Assembly (NCBI GenBank): GCA_007123695.1
Contig: SLGN01000006.1
Coordinates: 1 to 6,246 of the forward strand
Source: Verrucomicrobiales bacterium
GTDB lineage: Bacteria; Verrucomicrobiota; Verrucomicrobiia; Verrucomicrobiales; DEV007
DNA length: 6,246 nucleotides
Reading direction: 5' to 3'
Position 1 is the first letter of the stretch, and each line of letters starts with the position of its first letter. Under the pieces are notes generated by a model. The model made no database searches. It was not told the origin of the DNA and saw only the letters and a program-made list of their open reading frames with translations. A program made the translations under genes and the position numbers. This document shows positions 1 through 4,946 of the stretch, one piece after another.

Positions 1-2
1 CG

Positions 3-3000
3 CTCGATTTCGCCACCGACTATGTGGACTATGCGGGTGGCGGCGCCGCCAGCAACGTGCGGCAAGTGGTCACGAACGACGCCTCGGGCCTGCCCGGCCG
101 CACGCTCAACTCCCTGGTGATCCACAACGACAACACCGCCGCCTCCACCATCGACATCGCCGGCGGGGGCGCCGGGCAGGCGATCACCAACACCAGCGGC
201 GCCGCCCTCTTCACCCTCAATCCGGGAGCGGCAGCTTCCAGCGAGCACACCGTCGTCATCGGCGGCTTCGACGGCGGCCTCCTCACGCCGAGCGGCGAGT
301 ACATCTTCCACGTCGTCAACCCCTCCGCCGCCACCGACACCGCCACGCTCACCGTGCAGATCGACTCGCCCCTCGGCTCCGCCGCCGACCTCGTCAAGAG
401 CGGGCGCGGCACCCTGATCCTGACAGCCTCAAACGCGGCAGGCGGGGGCGCCCACCGCACTGTCCTCAACGAAGGCGCCCTCGAGATCGGCGCCCTCGAC
501 CAAATCGGCGGCGGCAGCGGCGAACTCGTCTTCGCCGGGGGCACCCTCCGCCTTCGGGCCGGCTTCGGCGACGACGTCTCCGACCGCACCATCCTCCTCC
601 TCCCCGGCGGCGGCACCATCGACACAAACGGCATCGACCTTGTGCTCGCGAACTCCGTCGGCACCGGCCTCGGCGGGCTCACCAAGACCGGAGCCGGCAC
701 CCTCACCCTCGGTACCGCCGCCAACTACGCCGGCCCCACCGTGGTGGAGGAAGGCACCCTCGCCATCGGCGCCGACGACGCCACCGGCGTCGGAGGCAAC
801 CTGAGCATCCTCGGCGGAGCCACTCTCCACCTCGGCACGAGCAGCATCCTCGCCGGCCTCGTCACCACCTCCGGGGCAAGCCCAGTGATCCTGGGCACCG
901 GCACCATCACCGCCAGCCAGGGCTTCCTCTTCAACCACACCGGCAACACCCAAATCGCAGCCGCGCTCGCCGGCTCTGGTGGATTGCTAAAACTTGGGAC
1001 CAGCACCCTCACCCTCACCGGCGCCAGCACATTCACCGGTCGCACCGAAGTTCGCGAAGGCACCCTCGTCTTCGACAGCATCGGCAACGTCGGCGGCGGC
1101 CCCAGCGCGCTCGGCACCCCCCTCAACGCGCAGGAGGGAATCATCCGCATGGGACTCACCACCGGCGCCACCGCCCTCACCTACACCGGCACCGGCCACA
1201 GCAGCGACCGCCTCGTCGGCATCCAGGGAACCACCGGCGGCGTCACCCTCAACGCCAACGGCACCGGAGCCATCATCTACGGCGGCGTCATCGGCCTCAC
1301 CCCGGACAACAACACCCTGATCCTCGGCGGCACCTCCGACGCGGCGATCGAAAACCAGATCGGAGCCATCGACCAAGGCGTGATCAACACGCTCACCCTG
1401 AACAAGACCGGCGCCAACACCTGGGTCGTCGCCGCAGCGAGCAACTACACCGGGGCCACCCAGATCGACAACGGCATCCTCAAGATCGGGGTGGACGACG
1501 CCCTGCCCACCGGCACCACCGTCCGCCTCGGTACCGGGGCCACCGCCGCCGCCCTCGATCTCAAAGGATTCGACCAGACCGTGGCAAGCTTCCTCGTCCA
1601 GACCAACAGCACCACCTTGACCAACCAATTGATCGTCGAGACCGGCAACACCTTCACCATCGACGGACCCGTCACCATCGGGGCCAACGCCGCCAATTCG
1701 ACGACCCTCTTCGAGGCCACTGGCGGCGGCGGCTTCGTCAATAACAACATCGGCGGGACCTTCCAGGTCGGCGGCGCCTCCGGCTCGAACATCAACGCCG
1801 CCACCGCCGACTTCAGCGGCCTGAGCAGCTTCACCGTCGATCTCGGCGCCACCGGGACGATGCGCATCGGCGACGATTCTTCGGTCACCGGAGGTGCCGC
1901 CGCCACCTCCACCCTCATCCTCGCGGACAACAACGCCATCACTGCCAACCTCCTCCAGGTCTCTCCGACACAGCCCCAGTCGCTCCAGACTTTGCGGCTC
2001 GGCGCCGGCACCAACGAACTGAACGTCAACATCCTCTCCGTCGGCAGCACCTTCCGGGGCAGCGGCACGGTCGAGTTCGCCGGCGCCACAGGCTCGGTCG
2101 TCCTCCGAGCCGCCGACGGTCTCGGACGCGCCGAGGTGCGGATGGCCGCCCACACCCAAAACACCAACGCCAACAACGTCAACACCATCGACCTCACCGG
2201 GCACGACGCCGACCTCCTCATCAGCGCATTGACGATGGTGGACCGGAGCGGCTCCGGCTCTCCTTCCGGGCCGGACAACCAAGGGGCGGGCTACGCCACC
2301 TTCTCCTTCGACCAAGGCACGATGGATGTGGAGACCCTCGTCCTGGCGCGGCGCACCGGCGGCGGCTCCGGCGACGGGATCGCCACCCTCAACCTCGGCG
2401 GGGGCACCGTGAACATCGGCTCCACCACCATGGCGGTGAACACCAGCGCAGGCGGCGACGTCGAAGCCACCCTCAACGTCAGCGGCGGCGACGTCACCTT
2501 CGGCACCGGCACCGGCACCGCGATCAACATGGCCAACGCCGCCACCGACCGCACCGTGGAATCCAAGCTCAACCTCACCGGAGGCACCGTCATCGTCGAA
2601 GGCAACATCGTCCGCCAGGGCGGCGCCGGAACCGAGAACGCCACCGTCACCCTCGACGGCGCCGTCCTCGACCTGAAGGGCAACGCCATCGGCACCGCCG
2701 CCAACCAGATCACCCTCGTCGCCCAGTCCGGCACCCTGCAGAACCTTGGGGAACTCAATGGCGGCTTGACGGGCCTGGCCAAGAGTGGCGGCGACACCCT
2801 GATCCTCGAAGGCGACAACACCTACGGCGGCGGCACCGAGGTGCAGGCCGGACGCCTCGAGGTCGGCAGCGGCGGCTCGACCGGCACCGTCTCCCAGGCG
2901 GGCGACATCAATGTCGGGAGCGGGGCCACCTTCGCCGTCAACCGCGACAACGACTACACCATCGGCGTCGCGATCGAGGGCGCGGGCAACTTCGAGCAGA

Positions 3001-3653
3001 TTGGCGACGGCACCACGATCCTCACCGGCACCAACACCTACACCGGCGCCACCACCGTGGGCGGGGGGGCACTGCTGGTGAACGGCTCCATCGACAGCGC
3101 CACCGGAGGGGTCCACGTCCAGAGTGGCGCCACCCTCGGCGGCACCGGCGCCATCGCCGGAACGACCACCGTCGCCTCCGGCGGCTTCCTCGCGGCGGGG
3201 GACCCAACCGCCAACGGAGGCATCGGCACACTGACATTTTCTTCAGACTTGAACGCTCTCGGCAGCACCTGGCTCATCGATCTAGTCGCCGACGCGAATG
3301 GGATCTCCGATAGGATCTCGGTGGCCTCGGGCACGCTCAGCATCGCGGGAGCCACGCTCGGACTCAACGAAACCGGCATCTTCACCCACGCCAGCGGCAA
3401 CGTCTACACCATCGCGACCTTCAACACGTTGAGCGGAACCTTCGCCGGCCTCGGCGATGGAGACCAGATCGGAAACTACTTCATCCACTACGGCTCCGTC
3501 ACGCCCGGCGCCATCACCCTGACCGCCGTTCCCGAGCCCGGCACCCTCGGCCTGCTCGGCCTCGGGCTCGGTGGCCTCGTCGCCAGACGGCTGCGGCGAC
3601 GCGGCCGGGAAACCGGCGACACCGGGGATTCCAACAACGCCACCCCCGCCTGA
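3..3653 (+). CDS. Giant autotransporter-repeat surface protein with PEP-CTERM sorting signal (5' partial)
   Basis: The frame is open to the left edge (first codons read LDFATDYVDYAGG), so the true start is outside; the GTG at 24 is only the first in-window start codon. Residues are numbered from that GTG (1,209 to the TGA at 3651). The protein is rich in Gly, Thr, Ala and Asn, with few Lys and no Cys that I can see, as expected for an extracellular beta-helix. Six beta-strand repeat units of the PATR type (PF12951/TIGR02601) lie at 123-156, 219-249, 321-350, 459-489, 918-948 and 990-1021. Residues 490-917 form a different central region. A Gly/Thr-rich segment (about 1022-1168) leads to a PEP-CTERM tail. 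There is no C-terminal autotransporter barrel, so export is predicted by Sec followed by exosortase processing. By family knowledge such proteins act at the cell surface or in matrix; the specific role is unknown. No frameshift is seen. Confidence 0.9.
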   Translation, partial: LDFATDYVDYAGGGAASNVRQVVTNDASGLPGRTLNSLVIHNDNTAASTIDIAGGGAGQAITNTSGAALFTLNPGAAASSEHTVVIGGFDGGLLTPSGEYIFHVVNPSAATDTATLTVQIDSPLGSAADLVKSGRGTLILTASNAAGGGAHRTVLNEGALEIGALDQIGGGSGELVFAGGTLRLRAGFGDDVSDRTILLLPGGGTIDTNGIDLVLANSVGTGLGGLTKTGAGTLTLGTAANYAGPTVVEEGTLAIGADDATGVGGNLSILGGATLHLGTSSILAGLVTTSGASPVILGTGTITASQGFLFNHTGNTQIAAALAGSGGLLKLGTSTLTLTGASTFTGRTEVREGTLVFDSIGNVGGGPSALGTPLNAQEGIIRMGLTTGATALTYTGTGHSSDRLVGIQGTTGGVTLNANGTGAIIYGGVIGLTPDNNTLILGGTSDAAIENQIGAIDQGVINTLTLNKTGANTWVVAAASNYTGATQIDNGILKIGVDDALPTGTTVRLGTGATAAALDLKGFDQTVASFLVQTNSTTLTNQLIVETGNTFTIDGPVTIGANAANSTTLFEATGGGGFVNNNIGGTFQVGGASGSNINAATADFSGLSSFTVDLGATGTMRIGDDSSVTGGAAATSTLILADNNAITANLLQVSPTQPQSLQTLRLGAGTNELNVNILSVGSTFRGSGTVEFAGATGSVVLRAADGLGRAEVRMAAHTQNTNANNVNTIDLTGHDADLLISALTMVDRSGSGSPSGPDNQGAGYATFSFDQGTMDVETLVLARRTGGGSGDGIATLNLGGGTVNIGSTTMAVNTSAGGDVEATLNVSGGDVTFGTGTGTAINMANAATDRTVESKLNLTGGTVIVEGNIVRQGGAGTENATVTLDGAVLDLKGNAIGTAANQITLVAQSGTLQNLGELNGGLTGLAKSGGDTLILEGDNTYGGGTEVQAGRLEVGSGGSTGTVSQAGDINVGSGATFAVNRDNDYTIGVAIEGAGNFEQIGDGTTILTGTNTYTGATTVGGGALLVNGSIDSATGGVHVQSGATLGGTGAIAGTTTVASGGFLAAGDPTANGGIGTLTFSSDLNALGSTWLIDLVADANGISDRISVASGTLSIAGATLGLNETGIFTHASGNVYTIATFNTLSGTFAGLGDGDQIGNYFIHYGSVTPGAITLTAVPEPGTLGLLGLGLGGLVARRLRRRGRETGDTGDSNNATPA
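390..1490 (+). repeat. N-terminal block of four autotransporter-associated beta-strand repeats
   Basis: Four units share the pattern Leu-x-Lys-x-Gly-x-x-Thr-(hydrophobic/polar alternation)-x-Tyr/Phe-x-Gly-x-Thr-x-(Val/Ile)-x-x-Gly-x-Leu-x-(Ile/Val). They occupy 390-491 (LVKSGRGTLIL...), 678-770 (LTKTGAGTLTL...), 984-1073 (LLKLGTSTLTL...) and 1398-1490 (LNKTGANTWVV...). Start-to-start spacing is about 288, 306 and 414 bases, so the units are islands in a longer beta-helix, not a tandem array. The first unit has an insertion (SNAAGGGAHRTVL) where the others have a short SNYTG-like turn. These are protein-level repeats; the DNA copies have diverged. Confidence 0.85.
2382..2681 (+). repeat. Four-fold short beta repeat in the central module
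   Basis: Within the central region that lacks the canonical repeat, four short strands recur: ATLNLGGGTVNIG (residue 787), ATLNVSGGDVTFG (815), SKLNLTGGTVIVEG (847) and ATVTLDGAVLDLKG (873). The pattern is (Ala/Ser)-x-(Leu/Val)-(Asn/Thr)-(Leu/Val)-x-Gly-(Gly/Ala)-x-(Val/Leu), spaced 28, 32 and 26 residues apart, which suits one rung of a parallel beta-helix per repeat. The segment between the second and third copies contains a perfect hexanucleotide triplet (GGCACC three times, 2502-2519) encoding Gly-Thr pairs. I recall similar strings in other PEP-CTERM proteins of this phylum, but cannot verify a named family. Confidence 0.6.
2775..3086 (+). repeat. C-terminal block of two autotransporter-associated beta-strand repeats
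   Basis: The units lie at 2775-2867 (LAKSGGDTLIL... to GRLEVG) and 2991-3086 (FEQIGDGTTIL... to ALLVNG). The second begins with Phe-Glu-Gln instead of Leu-x-Lys but keeps the TGTNTYTGATTV core, the most typical form of this repeat. After it comes the 'VHVQSGATLGGTGAIAG' segment that commonly follows the last repeat in this family and caps the helix. Confidence 0.85.
3528..3602 (+). other. PEP-CTERM exosortase sorting signal
   Basis: Residues 1169-1193 read Val-Pro-Glu-Pro, then a Gly/Leu-rich hydrophobic stretch (GTLGLLGLGLGGLVA), then an Arg cluster (RRLRRR). This is the three-part PEP-CTERM signal, which is recognised and processed by an exosortase in the inner membrane; no exosortase gene lies in this window. 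The signal is followed by a further 16 residues (GRETGDTGDSNNATPA) before the stop, longer than the few residues usual after the Arg cluster. Confidence 0.92.
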
Positions 3654-3662
3654 AATCGCGGC

Positions 3663-3691
3663 GGGGTCAATACGGGCTCGCGTATTTCCCC
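3663..3691 (+). terminator. Candidate hairpin terminator after the surface-protein gene
   Basis: Starting nine bases after the TGA, GGGG (3663-3666) can pair with CCCC (3688-3691), and AATACG (3669-3674) pairs perfectly with CGTATT (3681-3686) around a six-base loop. The result is about ten base pairs with a small TC/T internal bulge. Only two T residues follow the stem, so it lacks a proper U-tract; it may be a weak intrinsic terminator or an mRNA 3'-end-stabilising hairpin. Its placement between two genes on the same strand supports the former. Confidence 0.45.
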
Positions 3692-3720
3692 TTGCGGACG
3701 GGACCAATCTACCCTTTACT
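3692..3720 (+). promoter_or_regulatory. Weak candidate sigma70-type promoter for the small-gene cluster
   Basis: TTGCGG (3692-3697) and TTTACT (3715-3720) are separated by 17 bases and resemble -35 and -10 boxes, matching three and four of six consensus positions. Transcription would start near 3727, giving a leader of about 27 bases before the ATG at 3754. The match is poor and rests mostly on spacing and position; promoter consensus in this phylum is uncertain. Confidence 0.25.
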
Positions 3721-3753
3721 TCCGCCCCGCCGACGGCGGATCACCTCAATAGC

Positions 3754-4074
3754 ATGGGCAAACAACACAACAAGGTCGAGAAGCGGGTCCGCCGCAAGAA
3801 GTACGTGAAGCGGAAGTCCGAGTCGCGCAAGGCTCAGCTGGCGCTCGGAAAGACGGCAGCTTCCAAAAAGGCCGCGGCGAAAGCAGACGAGCCGAAGGCC
3901 CCCGCCAAGAAAGCCGCGGCGAAAAAGGCGCCCGCCAAAAAGAAGGCACCCGCCAAAAAGGCTGCTGCCAAGAAGACCGCCGCTCCCGCTCCGGAGGAGG
4001 CTCCCGCACCCGAAGAGACTGCCGCTCCGGTGGCGGAGTCCGCCCCCACTGAAGAGGCCGCTTCCGACGAGTGA
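3754..4074 (+). CDS. Small histone H1-like basic protein with Pro-Ala-Lys repeats and acidic tail
   Basis: The 106-residue product has three parts. Residues 1-26 are a very basic head (MGKQHNKVEKRVRRKKYVKR and on), 33-77 an Ala/Lys-rich stretch with AAAKK and PAKK units like eukaryotic histone H1 tails, and 78-106 a Pro/Ala/Glu tail ending EEAASDE. Such proteins bind DNA or RNA non-specifically, so a nucleoid or RNA-binding role is inferred; the protein should be largely disordered. The frame is open upstream to a GTG at 3571, but that start would lie inside the surface-protein gene. I chose the ATG at 3754 because the MGK-HNK head resembles what I recall of small proteins in Verrucomicrobiota. 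No good Shine-Dalgarno precedes it (only GGCGGA, 13 bases away). It is first in a likely three-gene operon, 26 bases before the next start. Confidence 0.82.
   Translation: MGKQHNKVEKRVRRKKYVKRKSESRKAQLALGKTAASKKAAAKADEPKAPAKKAAAKKAPAKKKAPAKKAAAKKTAAPAPEEAPAPEETAAPVAESAPTEEAASDE
3901..3960 (+). repeat. Lys/Ala/Pro-rich coding repeat (PAKK units)
   Basis: CCCGCCAAAAAG occurs at 3931-3942 and again at 3949-3960, an exact 12-base match 18 bases apart, with a related copy at 3901-3912 (CCCGCCAAGAAA). These encode Pro-Ala-Lys-Lys units in the histone-like tail. Such tracts are prone to copy-number change between strains. Confidence 0.7.
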
Positions 4075-4087
4075 TTCCCCCCCTCGG

Positions 4088-4095
4088 AAAGGAGG
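4088..4095 (+). promoter_or_regulatory. Strong Shine-Dalgarno that fixes the NYN gene start
   Basis: AAAGGAGG lies five bases upstream of the ATG at 4101 and is close to the ideal anti-Shine-Dalgarno complement. It decides for ATG 4101 over the in-frame GTG at 4071, which overlaps the stop of the preceding gene (G-TGA) and has no such site. Confidence 0.85.
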
Positions 4096-4100
4096 AGCGA

Positions 4101-4547
4101 ATGGCCCAAGACGCGCCCTCCTTCCTTCTCGTCGATGGTAACAACATCCTCCACGCCTGGGAGGATCTGCGCTCGCTCCTGCGGGCTTCGCGCGAACGGG
4201 CCCGCGCCGAGCTCGTATGCCGCCTCACCGACTGGAGCGACGACGCCGACTCCCGCGTCGTTCTCGTCTTCGACGACGGCGGAACCGCGCCGAGAAACGA
4301 GCAACGCGAAGGGCGCATCCAGATCCTCTACGGTGCCCCCGGCGAAACGGCCGACAGCATCATCGAGAGGCTGGCGCTGAAGTATGCCAATATCTACCGG
4401 ATCGAGGTGGCCACCGACGACCGGGCAATTTTCGACCTCGCGGCGGCCGCAGGCGCCGAGACCCTCTCCGCCGCCGCCTTGCAGGACCGGCTCGCCGCCG
4501 ACCTCCGCGCCCGCGACCGCTGGCTCGCCCGCCACCGCAGCCGCTGA
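4101..4547 (+). CDS. YacP-like NYN-domain protein, predicted ribonuclease
   Basis: The 148-residue product fits the NYN/YacP family (PF05991), a PIN-like nuclease fold; the Bacillus subtilis member Rae1 cleaves mRNA in the ribosome. Visible landmarks are the first strand LLVDGNNIL with Asp12 and Asn14/Asn15, the second acidic strand VVLVFDDGG with Asp58/Asp59, the TADSIIE helix with Asp85 and Glu89, and the VATDDRAIFDLA motif with Asp106/Asp107. These acidic residues would form the metal site. Length is slightly below the roughly 170 residues usual for YacP. There is no signal peptide, so it should be cytosolic. The ATG is preceded by a near-perfect ribosome binding site. It lies 26 bases after the histone-like gene and 28 bases before the ArsC/Spx gene. 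Nuclease activity and target are inferred from the family only. Confidence 0.85.
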   Translation: MAQDAPSFLLVDGNNILHAWEDLRSLLRASRERARAELVCRLTDWSDDADSRVVLVFDDGGTAPRNEQREGRIQILYGAPGETADSIIERLALKYANIYRIEVATDDRAIFDLAAAAGAETLSAAALQDRLAADLRARDRWLARHRSR

Positions 4548-4575
4548 ACCTTCGCCTCCCGACCCTGCCGAATCG

Positions 4576-4935
4576 ATGAAAGCCCTGAAAATCTTCACCT
4601 ACGCGAACTGCGGAAGCTGCCGCAAGGCGACGAAATGGCTGCGTGAACGCAGTCTCGACTTCGTCGAAATCCCCATCCGCGAACAAGCTCCCTCGCGGGA
4701 AGAGCTCGCGAGGATGCTCGAAATCTACGGCGGCCAGATCAAGCGTCTCTTCAACACCTCGGGCGCGGACTACCGCAGCCTCGGGCTGGGGCCAAAGCTC
4801 GCGACGATGCCCGACGAAGAGATCCTCGCCCTGCTGGCCTCGAACGGCAACCTGGTGAAACGCCCCTTTCTCCTGACCGAAAAAGGCGGTCTCGTCGGCT
4901 TCAAGGAGGAGGAGTGGGAAAGCTTCTTCGGATAG
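4576..4935 (+). CDS. ArsC/Spx-family thioredoxin-fold protein with CxxC motif
   Basis: The 119-residue product matches the ArsC/Spx/YffB-like superfamily (PF03960). Visible landmarks are KIFTYANCGSCRKATKWL with Cys12 and Cys15, LFNTSGADYRSLGL (residues 58-71), LVKRPFLL with the conserved Arg96-Pro97, and a closing VGFKEEEW. The CxxC pair is as in Spx/MgsR-type proteins. By my alignment the position of a catalytic Arg in classical plasmid arsenate reductase is Asn60, and the C-terminal Arg is absent, so arsenate reduction is doubtful. It may be a thiol-redox protein or an RNA-polymerase-binding regulator; the sequence does not decide. The ATG gives the usual family N-terminus but has no clear Shine-Dalgarno, so translation may depend on the upstream gene. 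No arsenic-resistance genes are adjacent. Confidence 0.85.
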   Translation: MKALKIFTYANCGSCRKATKWLRERSLDFVEIPIREQAPSREELARMLEIYGGQIKRLFNTSGADYRSLGLGPKLATMPDEEILALLASNGNLVKRPFLLTEKGGLVGFKEEEWESFFG

Positions 4936-4946
4936 CGGGGCCCGCT
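4934..4946. terminator. GC palindrome between convergent genes, possible weak terminator
   Basis: AGCGGG (4934-4939) and CCCGCT (4941-4946) are exact inverted repeats around one central base; as a hairpin this gives five base pairs and a three-base loop. It spans the 10-base gap and touches both stop codons (TAG on plus, TGA on minus). No T-run follows on either strand, so intrinsic termination is doubtful, although its position between two converging genes is suggestive. Confidence 0.25.

Noticed and set aside
24..26. GTG as the start codon of the surface protein.
   Set aside because: The frame is open upstream to the window edge, no ribosome binding site is visible, and no signal peptide follows, so the gene must start further left.
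390..3086. Regularly spaced repeats that might suggest a CRISPR array or tandem DNA repeat.
   Set aside because: They are protein-level beta-strand repeats with diverged DNA and irregular spacing inside a single open frame.
987..3116. A 709-codon open frame on the minus strand, antisense to the surface-protein gene.
   Set aside because: It is a mirror of the Gly/Thr/Ala-rich, GC-rich plus-strand code. Its translation is a monotonous Gly/Ala/Val/Asp mixture with no recognisable motif, while the plus frame has clear repeats and a sorting signal.
3571..3753. A 61-residue upstream extension of the histone-like protein from a GTG at 3571.
   Set aside because: It would start inside the PEP-CTERM coding region and run through the hairpin, and its translation has no recognisable motif; the family-like MGK-HNK head begins at 3754.
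3863..3960. Several C-AAA-AAG runs in the histone-like gene that resemble programmed frameshift sites.
   Set aside because: Each has only five A residues, short of the A-AAA-AAG heptamer. They are explained by Lys-Lys codons, and I see no stimulatory hairpin or useful alternative frame.
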